A stretch of 11,698 nt of DNA from DATFPQ01 sp035264765. Lineage in GTDB: Bacteria; Actinomycetota; Actinomycetes; Actinomycetales; Angustibacteraceae. The stretch is taken from contig DATFPQ010000141.1 of NCBI GenBank assembly GCA_035264765.1, positions 1-11,698 on the forward strand, written 5' to 3'. Position numbers and translations under genes: made by a program. The notes under the pieces are model-generated. The model did no database searches. It was not told where the DNA came from and saw only the letters and a program-made list of their open reading frames with translations. How positions within the stretch are numbered: position 1 is the first letter of the stretch; each line of letters opens with the position of its first letter. Positions 1-5,583 of the stretch are shown here, piece after piece.

Positions 1-443
1 GCCGGGCCGGTGCCCCATACGACATGGAAGCGCGGCACCGAGTTGCCAGGCCCGTCCGCGTGGAAGCCACCACGCTCGGCCCAGCCGACCACCGGGAAGA
101 ACCGCACGCCGTGCCGCCGCAGCCAGGCTCGCTTCTCCCCGGCGGCGAACTCGACGTAGGCGCGGGCCCACCGGCGCGGCCAGTGGTCCTCACGCTCGCG
201 GTCGAAGCCGGCGGTCCCGGCCCAGTCCTGCAGGGCGAGGTCGAGCCCGTCCCGGACGCCCATCCGCCGCTGCTCCGGCGAGCCGACGAGGAAGAGGCCG
301 CCGAAGGACCAGTACGCCTGGCCGCCCAGCGACTGCTCCGGCTCCTGGTCCACGAGCACGACCCGGCGTCCGGCGTCGGCGAGCTCGGCGGTGGCGACCA
401 GCCCGGCCAGGCCGGCCCCCACCACCACGACGTCAGCGTCCAT
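1..443 (-). CDS. FAD-binding dehydrogenase (KstD/fumarate-reductase-like), N-terminal part
   Basis: Only the first 147 codons are inside the window; the rest lies beyond base 1. The protein opens with a dinucleotide-binding fold: a hydrophobic strand and GAGLAG at residues 9-14 (GxGxxG), followed by an acidic strand end (VVLVDQE) that would bind the FAD ribose. Downstream are SLGGQAYWSFGGLF and a WPRRWARAYVEFAAGEKRAW stretch, which I recognise from the actinobacterial 'FAD-binding dehydrogenase' family (COG3573-like, about 550 aa), distant relatives of 3-ketosteroid dehydrogenase and fumarate reductase flavoproteins. The substrate is unknown and the catalytic domain is outside the window. The ATG at 443-441 is preceded by a GAGAGGG Shine-Dalgarno-like stretch (complement of 452-458) with 8 nt spacing. 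It is divergent from the aldo/keto reductase, with 108 bp between them. Confidence 0.9.
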   Translation of the reverse strand, partial: MDADVVVVGAGLAGLVATAELADAGRRVVLVDQEPEQSLGGQAYWSFGGLFLVGSPEQRRMGVRDGLDLALQDWAGTAGFDREREDHWPRRWARAYVEFAAGEKRAWLRRHGVRFFPVVGWAERGGFHADGPGNSVPRFHVVWGTGP

Positions 444-551
444 GCGGCGCACCCTCTCACGCGAGCGCCCGCTGTCGCGGAACGCCGTCCGCGGGGGCAG
501 GGTGGCAGCCGACCGCCGTCGGAGCAGGGACGCGAGCAGGGAGAGGCACGC

Positions 552-1526
552 ATGGAGTACGTCAGGCTCGGCCGGACCGGGCTGGAGGTTTCGCGCATCG
601 CGCTGGGCTGCATGACCTACGGCGACCCGCAACGGGGCAACCACACCTGGACGCTGGACGAGGAGGCGAGCCGGCCGCTGATCCGCCAGGCGCTGGAGCT
701 CGGGATCTCCTTCTTCGACACCGCGAACGTGTACTCGGACGGGTCGAGCGAGGAGATCGTCGGCCAGGCACTGGCCGAGATGACCCGGCGCGAGGACGTC
801 GTGATCGCCACCAAGGTCCACGGCCGGATGCGGCCGGGGCCGAACGGTGCGGGCCTGTCCCGCAAGGCGATCCTGACCGAGATCGACGCCAGCCTGCGCC
901 GGCTCGGCACCGACTACGTCGACCTTTACCAGATCCACCGCTGGGACCCCGCGACGCCGGTGGAGGAGACGCTCGAGGCGCTGCACGACGTCGTGAAGGC
1001 GGGCAAGGCACGGTACGTCGGTGCGTCCTCGATGTGGGGCTGGCAGTTCGCGAAGTCCTTGTACCTCGCGGACCTGCGGGGCTGGACCCGGTTCGTCAGC
1101 ATGCAGAACCACTACAACCTGCTCTACCGCGAGGAGGAGCGCGAGATGCTCCCGCTGTGCGCCGACCAGGGCATCGGCGTGCTGCCCTGGAGCCCGCTCG
1201 CCCGGGGCCGGCTGACCCGGCCCTGGGACGAGGCCACCGAGCGCTCGCGCACCGACGAGTTCGGCAAGACCCTCTACGACACGGCCTCCAGCGACCGCAC
1301 CGTGGTGGACCGGGTCGCCGAGGTGGCGGAGGCACGGGGCGTCCCACGGGCGCAGGTGGCCCTGGCCTGGCTGCTGCACCAGCCGGTCGTCACCGCGCCG
1401 ATCGTCGGGGCCAGCAAGCCGGACCATCTCGACGACGCGGTCGCCGCTGTTGGCCTGCGGCTGGACGCCGAGGAGGTCGCGCGGCTGGAGGACCCGTACG
1501 TCCCGCACGAGGTCGCGGGCTTCTGA
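552..1526 (+). CDS. yajO: Aldo/keto reductase, YajO-like
   Basis: 324-aa single-domain (beta/alpha)8 NADPH-dependent oxidoreductase. The AKR catalytic tetrad is visible: D56 and Y61 (FFDTANVYSDGSSEE), K88 (VVIATKVH) and H129 (DLYQIHRWD). The cofactor-side motifs SMQNHYNLLYREEEREM, PWSPLARGRLTRPW and PIVGASKP follow in the normal order. Length and these segments match E. coli YajO closely as I remember it. YajO is annotated as acting on ribulose 5-phosphate to give 1-deoxyxylulose 5-phosphate, but many relatives reduce assorted carbonyls, so the substrate here is an inference. I chose the ATG at 552 because AGGGAGAGG (538-546) sits 5 nt upstream and the family begins exactly with M-x-Y-x-x-LG. 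The same frame stays open far upstream, but that part is antisense to the neighbouring dehydrogenase. The gene is cytoplasmic and seems to be monocistronic, with hairpins following it. Confidence 0.95.
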   Translation: MEYVRLGRTGLEVSRIALGCMTYGDPQRGNHTWTLDEEASRPLIRQALELGISFFDTANVYSDGSSEEIVGQALAEMTRREDVVIATKVHGRMRPGPNGAGLSRKAILTEIDASLRRLGTDYVDLYQIHRWDPATPVEETLEALHDVVKAGKARYVGASSMWGWQFAKSLYLADLRGWTRFVSMQNHYNLLYREEEREMLPLCADQGIGVLPWSPLARGRLTRPWDEATERSRTDEFGKTLYDTASSDRTVVDRVAEVAEARGVPRAQVALAWLLHQPVVTAPIVGASKPDHLDDAVAAVGLRLDAEEVARLEDPYVPHEVAGF

Positions 1527-1560
1527 GTAGTGTCATCGCCGTCTCCCCTCGCGCCCGCCC

Positions 1561-1621
1561 GACAGGAGCAAACCCGCGTCGGCCGGCCCCTGCGGGACGC
1601 CAGGGGCGCGTTGCTCCTGTC
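1561..1621. terminator. Nested inverted repeat after the aldo/keto reductase, possible terminator
   Basis: An 11-bp perfect inverted repeat, GACAGGAGCAA (1561-1571) with TTGCTCCTGTC (1611-1621), encloses a second perfect 7-bp stem, GCCCCTG (1586-1592) with CAGGGGC (1601-1607). It begins 34 nt after the yajO-like stop codon. There is no T tract, so this would be the T-less hairpin type common in high-GC actinobacteria. An operator or RNA structure for the downstream gene is the alternative. Confidence 0.5.
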
Positions 1622-1625
1622 CGCC

Positions 1626-1645
1626 GGGCCCGCTCCGGCGGGCCC
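1626..1645. terminator. Second GC-rich hairpin, just upstream of the phzF-like gene
   Basis: GGGCCCGC (1626-1633), a 4-nt loop TCCG and GCGGGCCC (1638-1645) form a perfect 8-bp all-GC stem. It ends 1 nt before the -10 box of the next gene and therefore occupies the place of its -35 element. It could act as a terminator for transcripts from the left, as a protein-binding site, or both. Confidence 0.45.
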
Positions 1646-1646
1646 C

Positions 1647-1652
1647 TAGGCT
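1647..1652 (+). promoter_or_regulatory. -10 box TAGGCT for the phzF-like gene, leaderless arrangement
   Basis: TAGGCT fits the actinobacterial TANNNT -10 pattern and ends 6 nt before the GTG at 1659, so transcription would start at or next to the start codon. No Shine-Dalgarno sequence is seen. The identical hexamer at the identical distance precedes the MTA phosphorylase gene. Confidence 0.6.
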
Positions 1653-1658
1653 GGCGCG

Positions 1659-2504
1659 GTGCCCGAGGTACTGCGCTACGCCGCGTTCACGACCGACCCG
1701 GCAGGCGGCAACCCGGCCGGCGTGGTGCTCGATGCTCGCGGCCTGACGGCCGAGGCGATGCAGCGCGTGGCGGCTGACGTGGGCTTCTCCGAGACGGCCT
1801 TCCTGATCCGCCGGGACGACGACGGCCCGGGCTGCTACGACGTGCGGTACTTCGCCCCGGCGGTCGAGGTGCCGTTCTGCGGGCACGCGACGATCGCCGC
1901 CGCCGTGGCGCTGGCCGAGCGGGAGGGTCCGGCGCCGCTGACCCTGCAGTCCCCGGCCGGCGAAGTCCGGGTAGCGACCGCCGCGGGCCCGGACGGCCTC
2001 ACGGCCGAGCTCACGTCGGTGCCGCCGACCGTCGAGGACGCCGCACCCGATCTGGTCGCGGCCGCGCTCGCTGCACTGCGCTGGTCGGCGGACGACCTGG
2101 ACCCGACGTACCCGCCCGCCGTCGCGGACGCGGGGGTGCGGCACCTCGTGCTCGTCACGCGGACCCGGGACCGGCTGGCGCGGCTGGACTACGACGTTCC
2201 TGGCCTCGCGGCGGTCATGCGGTCGGCGCGCCTCACCACCCTGCAGCTCGCCTGGCCGGAGGGCGACGACCGCTGGAGCTCGCGCAACCCGTTCCCGGTG
2301 GGCGGCGTCGTCGAGGACCCCGCCACCGGCGCCGCAGCGGCGGCCCTCGGCGGGTACCTGCGGCACTACGGGTTCGTCGTCCCTCCCGCACGTCTGACGA
2401 TCAGCCAGGGCGTGAACCTCGGACGTCCCAGCACGCTGATCGTGACCCTGGACGCCGACCACTCGGGAGTGCGGGTGGCCGGCGCCGCCGTGCGACTCCC
2501 CTGA
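1659..2504 (+). CDS. PhzF-family isomerase/epimerase
   Basis: 281 aa, the normal length for the two-lobed PhzF / diaminopimelate-epimerase fold. The N-terminal lobe shows TTDPAGGNPAGVV (residues 11-23) and GFSETAF with E45, which aligns in position and context with the catalytic glutamate of Pseudomonas PhzF. It also has the PFCGHATIAAA loop (72-82). The C-terminal lobe has EDPATGAAAAALGGYL (from 219) and SQGVNLGRPS (249-258), the usual second active-site half. PhzF itself isomerises dihydro-hydroxyanthranilate in phenazine synthesis. No other phenazine genes are here, so the substrate is unknown and this is probably a housekeeping or orphan paralogue. The GTG start is chosen because it follows the leaderless -10 box and gives the family start (M-x-x-x-x-Y-x-x-FT). 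Confidence 0.93.
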   Translation: MPEVLRYAAFTTDPAGGNPAGVVLDARGLTAEAMQRVAADVGFSETAFLIRRDDDGPGCYDVRYFAPAVEVPFCGHATIAAAVALAEREGPAPLTLQSPAGEVRVATAAGPDGLTAELTSVPPTVEDAAPDLVAAALAALRWSADDLDPTYPPAVADAGVRHLVLVTRTRDRLARLDYDVPGLAAVMRSARLTTLQLAWPEGDDRWSSRNPFPVGGVVEDPATGAAAAALGGYLRHYGFVVPPARLTISQGVNLGRPSTLIVTLDADHSGVRVAGAAVRLP

Positions 2505-2539
2505 CCGCTGCGCGCTCCCCAGAATCTGCTTATCTCGCC

Positions 2540-2545
2540 TATACT
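2540..2545 (+). promoter_or_regulatory. -10 box TATACT for the zinc-ribbon gene
   Basis: TATACT is close to the consensus -10 and stands out in this GC-rich DNA. Transcription would begin around 2552, inside the CIRCE element. I see no good -35 hexamer 16-18 nt upstream. Confidence 0.6.
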
Positions 2546-2571
2546 TGGCACTCGGACCGCTGGAGTGCCAG
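2545..2571 (+). promoter_or_regulatory. CIRCE element, predicted HrcA operator
   Basis: TTGGCACTC (2545-2553), a 9-nt spacer and GAGTGCCAG (2563-2571). The CIRCE consensus is TTAGCACTC-N9-GAGTGCTAA. The spacer length is exact, 8 bp of each arm are perfectly complementary, and the A-to-G/T-to-C change next to the GCACTC core is compensated in both arms. It overlaps the -10 box and the expected start site, the usual place for repression by HrcA, the heat-shock repressor of groES/groEL. It predicts induction of the next gene by heat or protein-folding stress. Confidence 0.88.
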
Positions 2572-2603
2572 ACCCCGGCGCGCACGCCCTGCTGGAGGAC
2601 CAC

Positions 2604-2966
2604 ATGCCGACGTACGCCTACGCCTGCACCGTCTGCGACCACCGCTTCGAGGCCGTGCAGTCGTTCTCCGACGACGCGCTGACCGTCTGCCCGGAGTGTG
2701 ACGGCCGGCTGCGCAAGGTGTTCGGCTCGGTGGGCGTGGTCTTCAAGGGCTCCGGCTTCTACCGGACCGACTCCCGCGCGACCGCCTCGGCGGGCTCGGG
2801 CAACGGCTCTGGCAACGGCTCGGCCAAGGAGTCGGCGAAGGGCTCGGGCGACACCGCGGCGGCCAAGCCGGCCAAGGAGTCCTCGACGTCGAGCAGCTCG
2901 TCCTCCAGCAGCTCGTCGTCCAGCAGCTCCTCAGGCGGCTCGTCCGCGAGCAGCTCCGCCGCCTGA
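2604..2966 (+). CDS. ruc: FmdB-type zinc-ribbon protein with serine-rich tail, Ruc (Rv0991c)-like
   Basis: 120 aa. The N-terminal zinc ribbon of the FmdB family covers residues 1-45, starting MPTYAYACTVC, with metal ligands C8, C11, C29 and C32 in two CxxC pairs. Residues from about 58 to the end are low complexity: GSGNGSGNGS, a Lys/Ala/Glu part, then an almost pure serine run and a GGSSASSSAA end, so disordered. This layout matches M. tuberculosis Rv0991c (Ruc), reported as a redox-regulated chaperone with a disordered C-terminus and repressed by HrcA. The CIRCE element here supports the same role. GGAGG (2594-2598) lies 5 nt before the ATG, so unlike its neighbours the mRNA has a leader and a normal ribosome-binding site. 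A longer in-frame start at 2565 would lie inside the CIRCE element and is rejected. Chaperone function is inferred from family and regulation. Confidence 0.9.
   Translation: MPTYAYACTVCDHRFEAVQSFSDDALTVCPECDGRLRKVFGSVGVVFKGSGFYRTDSRATASAGSGNGSGNGSAKESAKGSGDTAAAKPAKESSTSSSSSSSSSSSSSSSGGSSASSSAA
2892..2936 (+). repeat. 15-nt period repeat coding poly-serine
   Basis: AGCAGCTC begins at 2892, 2907 and 2922, giving three 15-nt units. They use mixed serine codons (AGC, TCG, TCC, TCA) and form most of the serine run in the zinc-ribbon protein tail. Length variation between strains would be expected. Confidence 0.6.
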
Positions 2967-3049
2967 GCGCTCGGACGCCTCCACGGGGCGCCGCTCTCGG
3001 TCGTCCACAGCCCAACCCGCGAGCGCAGCGGCCGCACCCCCAGGCCGCC

Positions 3050-3055
3050 TAGGCT
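3050..3055 (+). promoter_or_regulatory. -10 box TAGGCT for the MTA phosphorylase gene, leaderless arrangement
   Basis: TAGGCT, then 6 nt, then ATG at 3062. This is the same hexamer and spacing as before the phzF-like gene, and no ribosome-binding site is seen. It suggests that mtnP has its own promoter even though it lies only 95 bp after the zinc-ribbon gene. Confidence 0.6.
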
Positions 3056-3061
3056 CCCCGC

Positions 3062-3880
3062 ATGACTGCTGCCGACGCCGCCGCGCCGATCGGTGTGATC
3101 GGCGGGTCCGGGCTGTACGAGTTCGTCGCCCGGGGCCGGGAAGTCGAGGTCACGACGCCGTTCGGCGCGCCCAGTGACCCCATCACGGTCGGCGACGTCG
3201 GCGGTCGGCCGGTCGCCTTCCTACCCCGCCACGGCCGCGGCCACCGCTTCCCGCCGCACCTGGTGAACTACCGGGCGAACCTCTGGGCGCTGCGTGCGCT
3301 CGGCGTTCGCCAGGTGCTCGCCGCGTCCGCCGTGGGCTCGCTGCGCCCCGAGCTGGGCCCGGGGTCCGTCGTGCTGCCGGACCAGGTGGTCGACCGCACG
3401 CAGGGCCGCGAGGGCACCGTCTACGACGCGGCGGGAACCGCCGTCCACGTGTCGATGGCCGACCCCTACTGCCCGCGCGGTCGCCGGGCGGTGCTGGACG
3501 CCGGGCGGCGCGAGGACCTCCCCGTGACCGACGGCGGCACGCTCGTGGTGGTGCAAGGACCCCGGTTCTCGACCCGGGCCGAGTCCCGCTGGCACGTCGC
3601 GGCCGGGTGGACGCTCGTGGGCATGACCGGCATGCCGGAGACGGGGATCGCACGCGAGCTGGCGATGTGCCTCACCGGCGTCGGGCTGGTGACCGACCTC
3701 GACGCGGGCGTCGATGCGGGCGAGGGCGTGACACAGGCAGAGGTGATGGAGGTGTTCGCCCGCAACGTGGTCCGGCTGCGGTCGCTGCTGGAGTCGGCGT
3801 TGGCCCTGCTGCCGGACGACGACAACTGTCCCTGCCAGCACGCGCTCGACGGCCTGCGGCTGCCGTTCGAGCTGCCCTGA
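3062..3880 (+). CDS. mtnP: S-methyl-5'-thioadenosine phosphorylase (purine phosphorylase family 2)
   Basis: 272 aa, cytoplasmic, normal length. The phosphate and nucleoside site motifs occur in order: GVIGGSGLY (11-19), LPRHGRGHRFPPH (54-66), NYRANLWAL (69-77), ASAVGSL (88-94), VVVQGPRFSTRAESR (162-176) and GMTGMPETGIARELAMC (187-203). VTDLD (210-214) carries the acidic residues that in MTA phosphorylases favour 6-aminopurines, whereas inosine/guanosine enzymes have Asn there. The C-terminal CPCQHALDGLRLPFELP is typical of actinobacterial members. The reaction is MTA + phosphate to adenine + 5-methylthioribose 1-phosphate, recycling the by-product of polyamine synthesis. Substrate choice between MTA and other 6-aminopurine nucleosides cannot be fixed from sequence alone. 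It probably shares a transcript with the SAF gene 6 nt downstream. Confidence 0.93.
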   Translation: MTAADAAAPIGVIGGSGLYEFVARGREVEVTTPFGAPSDPITVGDVGGRPVAFLPRHGRGHRFPPHLVNYRANLWALRALGVRQVLAASAVGSLRPELGPGSVVLPDQVVDRTQGREGTVYDAAGTAVHVSMADPYCPRGRRAVLDAGRREDLPVTDGGTLVVVQGPRFSTRAESRWHVAAGWTLVGMTGMPETGIARELAMCLTGVGLVTDLDAGVDAGEGVTQAEVMEVFARNVVRLRSLLESALALLPDDDNCPCQHALDGLRLPFELP

Positions 3881-3886
3881 CAGGCC

Positions 3887-4663
3887 GTGCCGAGCTGGCC
3901 TCGGGCGGCCCGCGACCCTGGCTGGGCGCCGCTTCGGCGGCATCATGCGGGACGTCGGCGCGTGGCCGCGGCCGGGTTGGTCGCGGGGGCGCTGGCCACC
4001 GGGCTGCACGTGTTGGCACCGCGGCCTCCAGTAGGCGCGCCGGTGCTCGTGGCGGCGCATGACGTGTCCGCAGGCGCTGTGCTCGACACCGCGGACCTGC
4101 GGGTCGTCCGCCGGACGGCGTCCGAGCTGCCGGACGGGGCACTGGACGACGCGTCGCTGGCGGTGGGGCGAACCGTCGGCAGCGGCATGCGGACCGGCGA
4201 GGCGCTGACCGATGCCCGGCTGGTCGGTCCGGGGCTGCTGGCCGGACGTCCGCGCGGGGACGTGGCCGCGCCGGTCCGGATCGCCGACGGCGAGGCCGCG
4301 GCGCTGCTGCGGCCTGGCGACCGGGTCGATGTGCTGCAGGCCAGCGGAGGTGAGGGCATCCTGAGCGGCTCGGGGAGCGGCTCTGGGAAGGACCTCGAGA
4401 GCGGGGCCGAGAACGCGGCCGGCTCCGCCAACGGTGCCGCGGGCGAGAACGAGCGCGACCCCAGCACAACTGGCGGCGCCCGGACCGTCGTGCGCCGCGC
4501 CACGGTGCTGGCCCGACCGGGCGTCGCCGGTTCGGGCGGCGGCCTGCTCCCGGACGCGGACCCGGCGGCCGGCGGTCTGCTCGTGCTCGCGGTGCGTGAG
4601 GACGAGGCCGCCGATCTCGCCGAGGCAGCGGCCCGTGGCCCGCTGGCGGTCGTGCTGCGCTAG
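3887..4663 (+). CDS. SAF-domain, CpaB/RcpC-like membrane-anchored protein
   Basis: 258 aa. A basic N-terminus (RRHHAGRRR) precedes one hydrophobic segment at about 26-45, with the rest predicted outside the membrane. Residues 52-113 are a SAF domain (PVLVAAHDVSAGAVL ... GRTVGSGMRTGEALTDARLV). Residues 125-258 resemble the RcpC/CpaB C-terminal region (ADGEAAALLRPGDRVDVLQA, then TVVRRATVLARP and GGLLVLAVREDEAADLAEA). The latter is interrupted at about 153-198 by a Gly/Ser/Asn/Ala-rich low-complexity insert beginning with GSGSGSG. CpaB proteins act in Flp/tight-adherence pilus export, but no other pilus gene is in the window and such SAF proteins are often orphans in actinobacteria, so the role is open. 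The GTG at 3887 lies 6 nt after the mtnP stop, with only a weak ribosome-binding site. The next in-frame GTG (3962) would cut into the membrane segment. Confidence 0.82.
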   Translation: MPSWPRAARDPGWAPLRRHHAGRRRVAAAGLVAGALATGLHVLAPRPPVGAPVLVAAHDVSAGAVLDTADLRVVRRTASELPDGALDDASLAVGRTVGSGMRTGEALTDARLVGPGLLAGRPRGDVAAPVRIADGEAAALLRPGDRVDVLQASGGEGILSGSGSGSGKDLESGAENAAGSANGAAGENERDPSTTGGARTVVRRATVLARPGVAGSGGGLLPDADPAAGGLLVLAVREDEAADLAEAAARGPLAVVLR

Positions 4664-5112
4664 GCGTTTCGCTGAGGTCGCCTGGCCGCGTCGGCCAGCT
4701 TCGGTCCCGCGTTACTCCCCAGCAGCGCCGCGAGCACGACTGGCGGCACGGTGGCGAAAGCGGCTGATCGGGGCTGATCGTGGCAGCTGCCTTCGCATGT
4801 GCGAAGGCAGCTGCCACGAGCGCGTTCAGGCCTCGTGGTCGACGGCGGCGGGCCAGCAAGGGGCCGTCCTCGACGCCGATCCGCAGCCACCGAGTCTGGC
4901 AAGTCTGCGCCGGCGCCGACCCGTCCCTGGTGCTGCGCTACGCGCTTGCGCCGCAGCCGCTCTCGTCCGAGCGGGTGAGCGGCCTTGCCGCGCTCGAGCG
5001 CAACTCTCCGCCGTGCTGCGCTACGCCGTATCACCGCAGCCGCGAAGGGATCAGTGCAGAGCCGCCAATGACTGACCCGTCGTGCGCTCAGTCCCGTCTG
5101 GTCCGGGTCGGC
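4664..5112. other. Convergent intergenic region without a supported gene
   Basis: 449 bp between the SAF gene (plus) and the coupled 156-aa gene (minus). Open frames cross it on both strands, but none has a start signal or recognisable family. It holds a tandem GGCTGATCG (4762-4770, 4772-4780), a long palindrome (4778-4819), and an imperfect direct repeat, GTGCTGCGCTACGC at 4930-4943 and 5013-5026, each copy followed by CGCAGCCGC. On the minus strand about 4767-4663 can be read as a hydrophobic stretch (TVPPVVLAALLGSNAGPKLA), perhaps a coding relic. I see no tRNA. Confidence 0.7.
4778..4819. repeat. Perfect 20-bp-arm palindrome with 2-nt loop
   Basis: Bases 4778-4797 and 4800-4819 are exact reverse complements (20 of 20) around TG; the central part reads CCTTCGCA-TG-TGCGAAGG and the outer part contains GGCAGCTGCC. 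No T tract flanks it. It lies between two converging transcription units, so it may be a bidirectional terminator. Its length and symmetry also fit a dispersed intergenic palindrome. Confidence 0.9.
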
Positions 5113-5583
5113 TCAGTCCCAGTGCGGTGGCCGCTGTTCGAGCAGCCAGCGGTCGTGCGGGTCCAGCGAATCGGGGTCCCGGCCCCAGCCAACGTCGGTG
5201 TCGTCCCGTGTTTGTTCCGGCAGGCCGCCGTCACTCCTCCGCTGACCTCGTGCCGCTGCCGTATCGGAGTCGGCCCTCTCCGCCGCGCCGGGCAGACCTG
5301 GCGCCCCGGCACCTCCTGCCTGCGCCCAACCCAGCGCCCCAGCGGACCCGGCCCCCTCGATCGGCCCCCGCGCGGCCGACCCCTCCGCCTCGGCCGACGC
5401 TTGTCCGTCAGCCGGCCCGTGCACGGCAGAGCCTTCCGCCTGGGCGGACGCTTGCTCCTCGTCCGACCGTTCCCGTCCTCCGGACGCTTGTCCGTCGACC
5501 GACGCTTGTCCCTGGATCGACCCGCGTCCGTCGGCCACGTTGGGCACAGCCGCAGGCTCGTCGGTGCGCCCGGGGTCGGTCAC
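5113..5583 (-). CDS. Uncharacterised 156-aa protein coupled to the helicase
   Basis: The GTG start overlaps the helicase TGA by 3 nt within GTGA, a strong sign of translational coupling and of a real gene. Residues about 19-100 are low complexity, rich in Gly/Ala/Ser/Glu/Gln, with QAS at residues 26, 32, 44 and 61 and related AEGSA copies, so disordered. The last part (from about residue 129: DTDVGWGRDPDSLDPHDRWLLEQRPPHWD) is different: Trp/Asp/Pro-rich. I have an impression of a similar ...RPPHW ending in small actinobacterial proteins beside such helicases. It has no signal peptide, membrane segment or enzyme motif. An acidic C-terminal peptide on a flexible tether suggests a partner or adaptor of the helicase, which is inference only. 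Confidence 0.72.
   Translation of the reverse strand: MTDPGRTDEPAAVPNVADGRGSIQGQASVDGQASGGRERSDEEQASAQAEGSAVHGPADGQASAEAEGSAARGPIEGAGSAGALGWAQAGGAGAPGLPGAAERADSDTAAARGQRRSDGGLPEQTRDDTDVGWGRDPDSLDPHDRWLLEQRPPHWD
5396..5511 (-). repeat. Interspersed GACGCTTGTCC repeats
   Basis: On the plus strand GACGCTTGTCC occurs at 5396-5406, 5483-5493 and 5501-5511, with a one-base-longer variant GACGCTTGCTCC at 5447-5458. On the coding strand they give G-Q-A-S or E-Q-A-S. The copies are irregularly spaced but share exact codons, including the uncommon CAA for Gln, which implies recent duplication. Confidence 0.65.

Noticed and set aside
24..551. N-terminal extension of the aldo/keto reductase frame
   Set aside because: It is antisense to the FAD-binding dehydrogenase, has no family similarity, and the ATG at 552 has a strong ribosome-binding site and the exact family start.
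1533..2642. 369-aa minus-strand frame opposite the phzF-like gene
   Set aside because: Low-information Arg/Gly/Val shadow; the plus strand has clear PhzF motifs, and this frame crosses the CIRCE element.
3672..4859. 395-aa minus-strand frame opposite the SAF gene
   Set aside because: Arg/Pro/Ala-rich shadow with no motif; the plus strand encodes a membrane segment and SAF domain with a proper start.
4930..5043. Imperfect direct repeats as phage attachment sites
   Set aside because: No integrase or tRNA is nearby, and the copies are only 83 bp apart with diverged centres.
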